A DNA stretch of 44,716 bases from NCBI GenBank assembly GCA_030005635.1, contig JARUHP010000029.1, positions 1 to 44,716 of the forward strand, given 5' to 3'. Of this stretch, positions 16,229 to 24,543 are shown one piece after another. The stretch's first letter is position 1. The number at the start of each line of letters is the position of its first letter. The notes below the pieces were generated by a model, which saw only the letters and a program-made list of their open reading frames with translations, made no database searches and was not told the DNA's origin. Position numbers and translations under genes: made by a program. This DNA comes from Deltaproteobacteria bacterium IMCC39146. GTDB lineage: Bacteria > Desulfobacterota > Desulfuromonadia > Desulfuromonadales > BM103.

Positions 16229-17878
16229 ATGGTAACTTTGAACTCTCTTTGGGCAAAAATAAAACGTTCGGCCCTAATCCAGTCGGTATTAATCGTGGGG
16301 CTGAGTCTGGTGACTTACGCACTCGGGCCGATTAGTACCTGGGAGACGAACGACGATGTCTTTTATAATCTTCTTTTTTCCGGCCAGTTAGTGACGAGTG
16401 CTCCTGATCCACACGCTGTTTTTGTTAATTTTGTGTTGGCGTCGTTCTTTTCGGGACTCTACACTCTTGCTGTGAGTATCCCCTGGTACGGATATTTTCA
16501 TGTGACAGCGATCTTGCTGTCGATGGGGTTTCTGAACTATTGCTATGCACTGACTTATGGTAATGACAAACTGATGGTGCGGGTTGTTCTTTCTATAGCC
16601 ACTTTCCTGCCATTTCTTTTTTTACTTCAATTTACTAAAACTGCCACAGTGCTTGCTGTTGTCGGTTACTTGGGCATTTATCTCCTCAATCAAGTTGACT
16701 TCACCTCACAGCGACAAAATCTGATATTGCATGCTGGTGCTATTTCATTTCTGGTGCTGTCTTTTGCCTTACGAAAAGAGAGCTTCCTCCTGATGACGGT
16801 TCTCTGCGGCTTGTTGATGGCGAATGCGCTCTTAAAACGGAAGCGAGCGCTTCTTGTTTCGCTGACGACGGGCCTTGTTCTGATCTTGTCCGTGAGTCTG
16901 GTTCATAAGTTAAACTATGGTGACGAATGGGATGATTTTTTTGCGCTAAGCAGTGCCACCAGCCCCATCATCGATTATAATCAGTATCGTTATGAGGAGA
17001 ACCAGAAAGTCTATGCTGATGCCGGACTCAGCAGGAATGATTATTACTTTTTGAAAAATTGGGGGCATGCGGATGAACAGGTCTATAGCCAGGAAAGCCT
17101 GGATTACATTCTGGCCAATGCCACAAAAACAGTTCGTCAAAGAAATCCTCTGGCGACGCTGCAAGGTGCCGTCACCTTTCCGGCCAGGAATTATCTTCTC
17201 ACTATATTCGGTCTGAGTATTTTGTTGCTACTTGTCTATCGGCAAAAGTACCGACATTTGTCTTTCTACGTTATTCTTCCCTTGTTGGTCTGCTCGGGGA
17301 TATTAGCCTGGCAGGGCCGCTTTCCAACCAGGGTCAGTACTGGAATGGCCTTTTTCCTCCCCTGGGCGGTGTTGGTTCTTTGTGCAGAAATGCGCAAGCG
17401 ATTGTTTGTAGGCGTAGCGTCGATTGTTGCTCTGATAGGCCTTGCTGTACCGGTTTATGGACAGTATCGTGATCTTTCCAATGTTGCCAACTATCGTCAG
17501 GTTCAGAATCAAGAGCTGCATAGGCTGGGTGAAGGGCTTTCTTCCCGGACGATTACTTTAGTAACCCTTGGAGCTTCTTTTCCCTACGAGGGGCTGCTGC
17601 CGTTTGAATCACCCTCTTATCTGGTGGGTGCCCGTATAGTCGGGTTGGGTGGTATGAATCAATCTCCCGTGCAAAGAAAGCAATTGGCGGATAATGGAAT
17701 CGCTGATCTCTTTGCTTCGCTCAGTGACGGAACTGTCGCCTACATCGTACTTGATGCGGCTGCCATCGGCATGCTGAAGCAATACCTCTATGAGCATTAT
17801 CGAAAAAATGTTAATGTTACACCCGCTTTTGTCGGGCAGGGTTTTATGGTCTACAGGCTTCTGCTCACATCTCGCTAG
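16229..17878 (+). CDS. Polytopic membrane protein, probable GT-C glycosyltransferase (549 aa)
   Basis: The first span is followed by STWETNDDVFYNLLFSGQL; the acidic END-D cluster sits in the first outer loop, as in GT-C enzymes that use polyprenyl-linked sugars. About ten to eleven spans follow to residue 420, then a soluble periplasmic tail. No TPR repeats and no VFVDGRG motif are present, so it is not a close paralog of the other three. ATG 16229 is preferred over an upstream TTG at 16166 because the latter would overlap the SMR gene by 35 bases. The next GT2 gene starts 11 bases after its stop. It is probably the transferase of the set 13602-17878. Confidence 0.65.
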   Translation: MVTLNSLWAKIKRSALIQSVLIVGLSLVTYALGPISTWETNDDVFYNLLFSGQLVTSAPDPHAVFVNFVLASFFSGLYTLAVSIPWYGYFHVTAILLSMGFLNYCYALTYGNDKLMVRVVLSIATFLPFLFLLQFTKTATVLAVVGYLGIYLLNQVDFTSQRQNLILHAGAISFLVLSFALRKESFLLMTVLCGLLMANALLKRKRALLVSLTTGLVLILSVSLVHKLNYGDEWDDFFALSSATSPIIDYNQYRYEENQKVYADAGLSRNDYYFLKNWGHADEQVYSQESLDYILANATKTVRQRNPLATLQGAVTFPARNYLLTIFGLSILLLLVYRQKYRHLSFYVILPLLVCSGILAWQGRFPTRVSTGMAFFLPWAVLVLCAEMRKRLFVGVASIVALIGLAVPVYGQYRDLSNVANYRQVQNQELHRLGEGLSSRTITLVTLGASFPYEGLLPFESPSYLVGARIVGLGGMNQSPVQRKQLADNGIADLFASLSDGTVAYIVLDAAAIGMLKQYLYEHYRKNVNVTPAFVGQGFMVYRLLLTSR

Positions 17879-17889
17879 GCGTAAATTTT

Positions 17890-18813
17890 ATGTATACCTT
17901 TTCTATTGTAATCCCGGTCTACTTCAACGAACTCAATCTGCCGGAGACCATTCCTCAGCTTTTGGCATTGGAGGAAAGGCTGCTTGGCTATTGTCTTGAA
18001 CTTGTGTTTGTGGATGATGGTTCAGGTGACAGATCACTGCAAATTCTTCAAGAATACCGCCAGCAGTTTCCTGATAAAATCAAGGTGGTAAAATTGACTC
18101 GTAACTTTGGAGCGGGTGCTGCTGTGCAAGCAGGCTTAACCGTTGCCACTGGTGATTGTGTTGGTGTTATCGCCGCAGACCTTCAGGATCCCCCCGAGCT
18201 ATTTATCGAGATGATCTCTCACTGGGAGAAAGGGAACAAAGCAGTGCTTGCCGTGCGCAGTGACAGGGAAGAACCGTTTTTACAAAAGTTGTTCTCCAAT
18301 ACCTATTATGCTTGCATGCGTCGCTTCGCTATCCCCAATTATCCAACAGGAGGATTTGATTTTGTCCTCGTTGACCGCCAGATAGTCAATGATGTCAACC
18401 GTATACAGGAAAAAAACACCAATATCATGTCTTTGATTTTTTGGCTTGGGTATGAACATATTCAGATTCCATATGTGCGCCGTAGTCGCGCAAAAGGGAG
18501 CTCACGTTGGACGTTTTCAAAAAAGGTTAAGCTTTTTATCGATTCATTTGTGGCTTTTTCTTATGTCCCGATTCGAGCGTTATCGGTCACTGGACTGATG
18601 ATTTCTTTCGGTGCTTTTATGTACGGGGTAGTCGTTTTCTATAGTTGGTTTGCTTATGATGAAGAAGTAAAAGGGTGGGCATCTCTAATGGTTCTTTTGG
18701 CCTTTACTGCCGGAATTCAGATGGCAATGCTCGGCGTACTTGGGGAGTACTTGTGGCGCACGCTTGATGAGTCAAGAAAACGCCCTAATTATGTTATTGA
18801 TACGGTTTCCTGA
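17890..18813 (+). CDS. Polyprenyl-phosphate glycosyltransferase, GtrB-like GT2
   Basis: A 307-residue GT2 enzyme of the bactoprenol glucosyltransferase type. FSIVIPVYFNELNLPETI, ELVFVDDGSGDRSLQIL and LTRNFGAGAAVQAGL are the donor-binding half. VIAADLQDPPELF carries the DxQD-type metal motif characteristic of GtrB. RRSRAKGSSRWTFSKKVKLF precedes two C-terminal membrane spans ending GVLGEYLWRTLDESRKRP. It makes undecaprenyl-phosphate-hexose on the inner leaflet. It differs clearly from the 13602 enzyme, so two distinct lipid-linked sugars are expected. A GtrA-type partner is encoded at 23565, beyond the acyl cassette. Confidence 0.9.
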   Translation: MYTFSIVIPVYFNELNLPETIPQLLALEERLLGYCLELVFVDDGSGDRSLQILQEYRQQFPDKIKVVKLTRNFGAGAAVQAGLTVATGDCVGVIAADLQDPPELFIEMISHWEKGNKAVLAVRSDREEPFLQKLFSNTYYACMRRFAIPNYPTGGFDFVLVDRQIVNDVNRIQEKNTNIMSLIFWLGYEHIQIPYVRRSRAKGSSRWTFSKKVKLFIDSFVAFSYVPIRALSVTGLMISFGAFMYGVVVFYSWFAYDEEVKGWASLMVLLAFTAGIQMAMLGVLGEYLWRTLDESRKRPNYVIDTVS

Positions 18814-18849
18814 GTAAATGTGTGTGAGACAAAATAAAAGGATAGAATT

Positions 18850-19143
18850 ATGACTTACGAAAAAACATACGAACTAATTTGTGACACTTTAACAAGTTTG
18901 CAACGTTCCGGAATGTTGGAGGAGGCCATTGTGGTTAATCCTGACACTGTGATACTGGGCTCCGGCTCATCTTTAGACTCTCTGGGCTTTGTAACCTTTA
19001 TCTCTGACTTGGAGGAGCGTGTAAGTGCCGAAGGAAATCAGGATTACTATCTTATCCTGACGGAAATTCACGAGTTTAATGCTGAGCAGGCCTTTCTTTC
19101 GGCAGGCACTCTGGCGCGGTATATTGAGAAAATTACGGAGTGA
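18850..19143 (+). CDS. Dedicated acyl carrier protein
   Basis: A 97-residue acidic helical protein. GSGSSLDSLGFVTFISDLEE contains the D-S-L-G phosphopantetheine site (Ser44), embedded in the usual helix-2 pattern of carrier proteins. The C-terminal half, TEIHEFNAEQAFLSAGTLA, is predicted helical and ends in YIEKITE. It would carry acyl intermediates for the neighbouring ketosynthase and reductase after activation by a phosphopantetheinyl transferase encoded elsewhere. It is longer than housekeeping AcpP (about 78) and not next to fab genes. AAAGGA lies eight bases before the ATG. The reductase starts four bases after its stop. Base composition drops here compared with flanking core genes. Confidence 0.82.
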   Translation: MTYEKTYELICDTLTSLQRSGMLEEAIVVNPDTVILGSGSSLDSLGFVTFISDLEERVSAEGNQDYYLILTEIHEFNAEQAFLSAGTLARYIEKITE

Positions 19144-19146
19144 TTA

Positions 19147-19866
19147 GTGGAACGTTCTGAACAAATACAACCCGTAATGGTGATCACAGGCACTAGTAAA
19201 GGTCTCGGCCGCGGGATTGCTAATTATTTTTTGAACAATGGATATTGTGTTGTTGGATGCAGTCGTGGAGAGCCAACAATTGTACATGAAAGATATGACC
19301 ATACCCAAGTAGACGTCAGCGACGAAAAACAGGTTCAAGCATGGGTGCGGTCTATAAAAAAGATTTTTGGTCGTATCGATACTTTGGTATGTAATGCAGG
19401 TATATTAAACTCATTTTCACATGTAGCACTAACGTCAGGGGCATTACTTCAAGCGTTCCTTGATATCAATATTGCTGGTACTTTTCATGTTTGCAGGGAA
19501 GTGTCAAAAATAATGATACTCCAGAGGGGTGGTTCAATAATTACAATTTCTTCAATCATGACTCAACTTCATGAGCCAGGTACATCGGCATATTCGCTTT
19601 CAAAGAGTGCTGTCACTGAGATGACCAAGGTGTTGGCAAGAGAAGTCGCACCTATGAATATTAACTGTAACGTTATTTCTCCGTCATTTATGACCACAGA
19701 TGCAACAAACTCTTTTAATGCAGAATATGCTTCGGCTATTTTTGAAAAACAAACTATAAAAAGACCCGTAACCATAGAAGAAGTTTGTAATTTGGTTTCT
19801 TTCTTTTCGTCACCGGAAAGCCGCTGTATTACTGGCCAGGTCATTAATATGGGGTTGGTATGTTGA
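19147..19866 (+). CDS. SDR, 3-oxoacyl-ACP reductase-like (FabG-type)
   Basis: A 239-residue classical short-chain dehydrogenase. The cofactor motif is ITGTSKGLGRGIA (TGxxxGxG), NAG appears at residues 84-86 (VCNAGILNS), and the catalytic set is Ser137, Tyr150 and Lys154 (ITISS...AYSLSKSA). It would reduce a 3-oxoacyl thioester to the 3-hydroxyacyl form with NADPH; sugar or other substrates cannot be ruled out. It starts at GTG 19147, three bases after the ACP stop, and its last seven bases overlap the MBL gene. The gene is AT-rich: 19501-19560 has 20 G/C in 60, well below mgtE or ppdK, suggesting transfer. Confidence 0.82.
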   Translation: MERSEQIQPVMVITGTSKGLGRGIANYFLNNGYCVVGCSRGEPTIVHERYDHTQVDVSDEKQVQAWVRSIKKIFGRIDTLVCNAGILNSFSHVALTSGALLQAFLDINIAGTFHVCREVSKIMILQRGGSIITISSIMTQLHEPGTSAYSLSKSAVTEMTKVLAREVAPMNINCNVISPSFMTTDATNSFNAEYASAIFEKQTIKRPVTIEEVCNLVSFFSSPESRCITGQVINMGLVC

Positions 19867-20561
19867 TTGGGCAACCAACCATGTTTGAGTCTGCTCAAGG
19901 CAGTTGCAACGTCACGTGTATTGTAACTGGAGAGGAGTGGAAGCAGAATACCTATGTTGTTACACATCTTTCTTCACTCAATACAATCATTATTGACCCT
20001 GGCGATAATGCAGACTTGATTATTAAATACATTCAGGACCGAAGTGGGGAGGTCTCACGTATTCTATTGACTCACTCACACCACGACCACGTTGGCGCCG
20101 CTGAGCAGGTATCAGAATATTTCAAAGTCGAGTGTGAACTTCACAAGGACGATGTCAGGCTCTTGATACATGCCCCGATGTATGCAATGAGCTTTGCAAA
20201 TAAGAAGATAACCCCTATCTCGCGTTTCCAGTGTTTTGAAAAGATCGTTTCGGATGGTGAGAAACCTAATCTGTTGTCAATTCACACGCCAGGGCATACT
20301 AAAGGGAGCGTATGTTACTTGTTCGATGGTTTTGTTATGACTGGGGACACGTTGCTTTACAAACATGTGGGCAGAACCGATTTGCCAGGCAGTTGCGCAG
20401 CAGAGTTGTCGAGATCTGTTGCAAAATTGTTGAATCAATTGCACGATGATTCTTTGATATTCTCTGGTCATGGCAAGCCTTGGAAAGCCGGTGAAGCTAA
20501 AGCCTGGTGGCGTGAAAAAGTGATAACTCCACCAGCTCATAACAGCTTTAGTCAGCTATAA
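19860..20561 (+). CDS. Metallo-beta-lactamase-fold hydrolase (glyoxalase II-like)
   Basis: A 233-residue MBL-fold protein. The metal motif is LLTHSHHDHVGA (HxHxDH at 72-77), with the further ligands in LSIHTPGHTKGSVCY, VMTGDTLL and IFSGHGKPW. The pattern T-P-G-H-T-x-G-S and GD(T/S)LF resembles hydroxyacylglutathione hydrolases, which cleave thioesters. In this operon a thioesterase or proofreading role on acyl-ACP or acyl-CoA is plausible but unproven. It overlaps the reductase by seven bases; ATG 19881 is an alternative start. All metal ligands are present. Confidence 0.82.
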   Translation: MLIGQPTMFESAQGSCNVTCIVTGEEWKQNTYVVTHLSSLNTIIIDPGDNADLIIKYIQDRSGEVSRILLTHSHHDHVGAAEQVSEYFKVECELHKDDVRLLIHAPMYAMSFANKKITPISRFQCFEKIVSDGEKPNLLSIHTPGHTKGSVCYLFDGFVMTGDTLLYKHVGRTDLPGSCAAELSRSVAKLLNQLHDDSLIFSGHGKPWKAGEAKAWWREKVITPPAHNSFSQL

Positions 20562-20586
20562 ACCAAGTGTATTAAAACGAGGATTT

Positions 20587-21597
20587 ATGAAGGTTAAAAT
20601 TACAGACATTGAATTTCACCTCCCCGAAAAAATCGTCACTAATAATGATCTTCATGAAGAGAACCCTGATTGGGATATGAAAAATGTAGAGGTCAAGTCA
20701 GGGGTAGTGCAGAGACATATTGCTGCGGAAGATGAGACGGCCTTTGATTTAGCAGCAAAAGCTGCTGATAAATTGTTTTCGACTGGGAAACACGACAAAC
20801 ATGAAGTAGATGCAATTATCTTCTGTACGCAGTCACCAGATTATATTATGCCATCCAATGCCTTTCTTCTCCATGAGTACCTGGATCTTAAAGACGAAGT
20901 CCTTGCTTTTGATTTCAACTTGGCCTGCTCAGGGTATGTCTATGGGCTTACCATTGCCCGCTCATTGATATTGTCGGGAACCGCGAAGAACATTCTTTTT
21001 GCCACTGGCGACACCTATTCAAAATACATCAATAAAAGAGATCGCTCAACCCGTGTTCTCTTTGGCGACGGGGCTGCAGTGTCTTTGTTGACCGCTTCAT
21101 CTGCGGATGAAGGAATTATTGATGTCATGTTAGCGACCTCCGGCAAACATCATCAGAAATTTTATGTGCCTGCTGGTGGGTGTAGACTCCCATTTAGCAC
21201 CGAAACAGCGATGGAAGAAAAAGATCTCAGTAACAACGTAAGAAGCAAAAACGATATTTACATGGATGGGATGGGGGTTTGGAGTTTTATTCAATCAACC
21301 GTCCCCAAACAGATAAGGGCATTACTTAAGCGCAATTCTCTTGGCGTTGATGACATTGATCACTATGTTTTTCATCAAGCAAGCAAATTAACTCTGGATT
21401 CTCTGGTTAAAGCTTTGCGGCTCAATCCCGATAAGGTTTACGTAGATCTTGCTGACACTGGGAATTTGGTTTCAACTTCCATCCCGGTAGCACTGAAGAA
21501 GGCGCTCATAGCAGGGGAAATTTCTCATGGCTCGACAATTCTTATCTCCGGTTTCGGTGTTGGATTGTCTTGGGGATCCATGCTGATAAAGCTTTGA
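20587..21597 (+). CDS. Beta-ketoacyl-ACP synthase III-like enzyme (FabH family)
   Basis: A 336-residue thiolase-fold condensing enzyme. The catalytic triad is intact: Cys114 in FNLACSGYVYGL, His263 in YVFHQASKLTL and Asn293 in DTGNLVSTSIP. FGDGAAVSLLT and the C-terminal ISGFGVGLSWGSML match FabH. It would condense an acyl-CoA or acyl primer with malonyl-ACP, giving a 3-oxoacyl-ACP. No elongating KAS I/II, dehydratase or enoyl reductase is encoded nearby, so one condensation is expected. It is embedded with a private ACP, reductase and ligase, which argues against the housekeeping FabH. GAGGA lies six bases before the ATG. Confidence 0.9.
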   Translation: MKVKITDIEFHLPEKIVTNNDLHEENPDWDMKNVEVKSGVVQRHIAAEDETAFDLAAKAADKLFSTGKHDKHEVDAIIFCTQSPDYIMPSNAFLLHEYLDLKDEVLAFDFNLACSGYVYGLTIARSLILSGTAKNILFATGDTYSKYINKRDRSTRVLFGDGAAVSLLTASSADEGIIDVMLATSGKHHQKFYVPAGGCRLPFSTETAMEEKDLSNNVRSKNDIYMDGMGVWSFIQSTVPKQIRALLKRNSLGVDDIDHYVFHQASKLTLDSLVKALRLNPDKVYVDLADTGNLVSTSIPVALKKALIAGEISHGSTILISGFGVGLSWGSMLIKL

Positions 21598-21623
21598 TAG
21601 CTGATTTAAGGATAGATGTAAGC

Positions 21624-22991
21624 ATGGAACCTATACAGATAATCACCGAACGTATGCGCGGAAAAGAAACAGAGACTGCATTTTTCTGGAATGAACACAA
21701 ATATAGCTATTCTGATTTTATGGAAATGGTTGATGCTTGGAGTGCTCGCTTGCCTGAGTACCACGTTGGTCGAGGCACGGTCTGTGGCTTCGTCGCAGAG
21801 TATTCGCCTCAGGTCTGCGCGTTGATCTTCGCACTTATGCAGGCCAAAGCTATTCTAGTGCCTTTTACTTCTGCCATAGGATACGAATTGCCCGAGTTTA
21901 TCAAGATTGCCGGTGTTGAGTGCTTGTTCCGGTTCGACAAGAATGATAGTTGGACATTCGAGGAATGCAGTAACCCTGTTCAGAACGAGTTGACTACTTC
22001 GTTTCTGGAAAGAGGGGTCCCGGGGCTTATCGTCTTTACCTCGGGTTCCACCGGCAAGCCAAAAGGTATTTTACAGGACTGCGAACGTGTCATGCGGAAG
22101 TTTGTGGATAAGAGGCGGGGATGGGGTACTGTTTTGTTCCTCATGCTGGATCACTTTGGAGGTTTCAATACTCTCCTTTCTACCTTTGCCTATGGTGGAA
22201 CAGGAGTTTGTTTACCTGATCGTAGCCCTGAAAGTGTTTGCCGCGTCATTGAGCAGTCACGGGCAACCCTGTTACCTACCACTCCCACCTTTATTAACCT
22301 GTTGATTGCTTCACGTTGTTATAGGAATTTTGATCTCTCTTCGGTCAAATTGATCACCTACGGAACAGAGGTTATGCCTGCAACAACCCTTGCGACAGTA
22401 AAGGATATTTTCCCTAATGCCCAAATCAAGCAGACCTATGGTTTGTCAGAGTTAGGCGTATTGCGTTCAAAATCGGAAAATGATGATTCTGTTTGGGTGA
22501 AGGTCGGTGGTGAGGGGTTTGAAACAAAGATTGTTGACGAGATCCTTTGGATTAGATCGGAGGCCAACATGGTGGGTTATCTGAATGCACCGGATCCCTT
22601 TGATGCTGAAGGTTGGATGTGTACTGGGGACCGTGTTGAGGCGCGCGGAGAGTATATACGCATCCTGGGTCGAGTTTCCGATATGATCAATGTCGGAGGA
22701 CAGAAGGTCTTTCCCTCCGAAGTGGAATCGATATTGCTGAAAGCGGACAATGTTCGAGCAGTTACAATCTTTGGTGACAAACACCCGATAATGGGGCAAG
22801 TCGTAAAAGCGCGTGTTTCTCTTTACGAAAAAGAGGATAAGCTCCATCTGTCGGAGCGTCTCAGGACCTTTTGTATGGGCAAGATGGCGAAATTCAAGGT
22901 TCCGATCCGATTTATCGTAGTGAATGAATCTGATCAATATAATGCCAGATACAAACAAATTCGGAAGGTCGCTGGAGATACCGTGGAATGA
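21624..22991 (+). CDS. AMP-dependent acyl-CoA/acyl-ACP ligase (ANL superfamily)
   Basis: A 455-residue adenylate-forming enzyme. The P-loop IVFTSGSTGKPKG (A3 motif), TYGLSELGVLRS (A5), EGWMCTGDRVEARGEYIRIL (A7) and GRVSDMINVGGQKVFPSEVE (A8) are present. It is slightly short for the family, with a compact N-domain. It would activate a carboxylic acid for transfer to CoA or to the adjacent ACP, supplying the primer or cargo acyl group. ATG 21624 is chosen because AAGGAT precedes it; a longer frame from 21570 overlaps the KAS III gene. The stop overlaps the GNAT start as ATGA. Confidence 0.88.
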   Translation: MEPIQIITERMRGKETETAFFWNEHKYSYSDFMEMVDAWSARLPEYHVGRGTVCGFVAEYSPQVCALIFALMQAKAILVPFTSAIGYELPEFIKIAGVECLFRFDKNDSWTFEECSNPVQNELTTSFLERGVPGLIVFTSGSTGKPKGILQDCERVMRKFVDKRRGWGTVLFLMLDHFGGFNTLLSTFAYGGTGVCLPDRSPESVCRVIEQSRATLLPTTPTFINLLIASRCYRNFDLSSVKLITYGTEVMPATTLATVKDIFPNAQIKQTYGLSELGVLRSKSENDDSVWVKVGGEGFETKIVDEILWIRSEANMVGYLNAPDPFDAEGWMCTGDRVEARGEYIRILGRVSDMINVGGQKVFPSEVESILLKADNVRAVTIFGDKHPIMGQVVKARVSLYEKEDKLHLSERLRTFCMGKMAKFKVPIRFIVVNESDQYNARYKQIRKVAGDTVE

Positions 22992-23572
22992 CTAAAACAA
23001 TATTCCGGGGGCGGATAACAACTTTACGGCCTATCACTCAAGAAGACGCCGAGATAACTCTATCGTGGCGACTCAGTCCACGTGCAAAGCAGATGCAGGT
23101 CGGGGCACAGACGGTTGCGCAGCAAAGGGCTTGGATTTCATCAAAACTTCTGACAGACGAAATAAATTGTATTATTGAATATAAAAATCAACCGGTCGGC
23201 ATGATTGCCCTGTTGGATATAAATCGTCTGCACAAGAGGTGCGAGATGGGAAGGTTGTTGATTGGGGAAGAAGAGCTTGTTGGAAAGGCGCCCGTAGCAT
23301 TCGAGGCCGAGCTTATGCTTTGCAATTATGCTTTTGATTCCCTTGGCATGCATAAACTTCATGGGGATGTTGTTGAAGACAATCACGCGATGTTGAAAAT
23401 GCGTCGGTATCTAGGGTATAAACAAGACGGATTTTTGAGAGACCAGCTTAATTTCCATGGAGTTTATAAGGGTGTTCATGCGCTTTCATTGCTTGAGGCC
23501 GAGTACCGTTCAATTTGTCGTCCAAAGCTTCTCCAGCTTATTGAACTTCTGAATAAATACTCAAATGACTGA
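22988..23572 (+). CDS. GNAT-family N-acyltransferase
   Basis: A 194-residue GCN5-related transferase of the RimJ/RimL branch: ITTLRPITQEDAEITLSWR at the N-terminus, PVGMIALLDINR, then CEMGRLLIGEEELVGK and LGMHKLHGDVVEDNHAM before the RRYLGYKQDGFLRD acceptor segment. Related GNATs in glycan loci acylate amino-deoxysugars at N3 or N4 of nucleotide-linked sugars (for example PseH). Being the last enzyme of the ACP cassette and translationally coupled to the ligase, it is the best candidate to move the cassette's acyl group to an amino sugar. That is inference. It overlaps gtrA by eight bases. Confidence 0.82.
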   Translation: MTKTIFRGRITTLRPITQEDAEITLSWRLSPRAKQMQVGAQTVAQQRAWISSKLLTDEINCIIEYKNQPVGMIALLDINRLHKRCEMGRLLIGEEELVGKAPVAFEAELMLCNYAFDSLGMHKLHGDVVEDNHAMLKMRRYLGYKQDGFLRDQLNFHGVYKGVHALSLLEAEYRSICRPKLLQLIELLNKYSND

Positions 23573-23969
23573 ACTGTTTGCAAAAATTAAAAACCCTGAG
23601 TTCTGGCGATTCATAGTCGCTGGTGGCATTAATAGTATCCTTGCTTATATGATCTACGCAGCTCTGGTAGCTAGCGCACCTTATCAAGTCGCTTACGGCG
23701 TGGCATACGCCGCAGGTATAGGCATATCATACCTGTTGAACGCGCGTTATGTCTTCAGAGAAAAATACTCACTACAGACTTTCTTTCGTTATCCAGTCGT
23801 ATATTTGGTACAGTATCTGCTTGGCAGTTTACTATTGTATGTCGGTATTGAAATGTTATCTCTTAATAAATTTGCTGCCCCATTTTTTGTAATAGCAGTG
23901 ACAATCCCACTCACCTTTATGCTAAGCCGCTTCATCATAAAGGGTAGGCACGGTTCAATGCGGACGTAA
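23565..23969 (+). CDS. GtrA-family lipid-linked sugar flippase
   Basis: A 134-residue, four-span protein. The GtrA signature is FWRFIVAGGINSILAYMIY at the N-terminus, AYAAGIGISYLLNARYVF with the conserved Asn-x-x-xVF element, and RYPVVYLVQYLLGSLLLYV. GtrA proteins are thought to flip undecaprenyl-phosphate-glucose and related lipids. It probably serves the GtrB-like enzyme at 17890. It overlaps the GNAT stop by eight bases. A small CCTCGCAGCAAGCT hairpin motif follows at 23975, related to motifs in repeat family A. The 166-base gap after it holds no gene. Confidence 0.88.
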   Translation: MTELFAKIKNPEFWRFIVAGGINSILAYMIYAALVASAPYQVAYGVAYAAGIGISYLLNARYVFREKYSLQTFFRYPVVYLVQYLLGSLLLYVGIEMLSLNKFAAPFFVIAVTIPLTFMLSRFIIKGRHGSMRT

Positions 23970-24135
23970 AATGAACTACCTCGCAGCAAGCTACGGGGAA
24001 TAAAACCCAACTTTTTGATTAACCTTGAATAATGACTGTCGTTGCAATTGTTATACATTTATTAGACATATCTTCAGCCACATAGAATGCGCACTATGTT
24101 CTGGTTCTTTAATCTTCTAAGCAGGAGAGATAGTC

Positions 24136-24543
24136 ATGGGTCTCGAACAATGTAGAAAAATTGATCTTCCTAAAATTTTTGATCCTCGCGGGAATCTGAC
24201 GTTTATCGAAGGGGATAATCACATCCCTTTCGACATAAAACGTGTGTTTTACCTATATGATGTTCCGGGCGGTGAGACGCGGGCAGGTCACAGCAATACT
24301 CAATCACAGCAGTTTATTATCGCCATGAGCGGCAGTTTCAACGTTGTCGTTGATGATGGATCCCAAAAAGAGACTTTTCATCTTAATCGGGCATATTATG
24401 GTCTCTACCTTCCGACGATGGTTTGGCGGGAAATTGACAATTTCTCATCTGGGGCGGTGTGTCTAGTGTTGACGTCTACTCCCTACTCCCCCGACGACTA
24501 TATCCGTGAATATGATGAATTCCTTTCAAAGGTCAGGGCATGA
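24136..24543 (+). CDS. dTDP-4-oxo-6-deoxyhexose 3,4-ketoisomerase (FdtA/QdtA-type cupin)
   Basis: A 135-residue cupin of the WxcM-like family. [20 protein letters not shown] followed by [11 protein letters not shown] is the family opening. [20 protein letters not shown] holds the catalytic His, and [18 protein letters not shown] the second conserved strand. The family moves the keto group from C4 to C3 of dTDP-4-keto-6-deoxyglucose, giving the precursor of dTDP-Fuc3N (FdtA) or dTDP-Qui3N (QdtA); sequence reading cannot decide between them. GGAGAG precedes the ATG. The stop overlaps the aminotransferase start as ATGA. Confidence 0.9.
   Translation: MGLEQCRKIDLPKIFDPRGNLTFIEGDNHIPFDIKRVFYLYDVPGGETRAGHSNTQSQQFIIAMSGSFNVVVDDGSQKETFHLNRAYYGLYLPTMVWREIDNFSSGAVCLVLTSTPYSPDDYIREYDEFLSKVRA

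Noticed and set aside
20587-21597. KAS III as the housekeeping fabH
   Set aside because: It is not next to plsX, fabD or fabG-acpP, and lies in an AT-rich glycan cassette with its own ACP and ligase.
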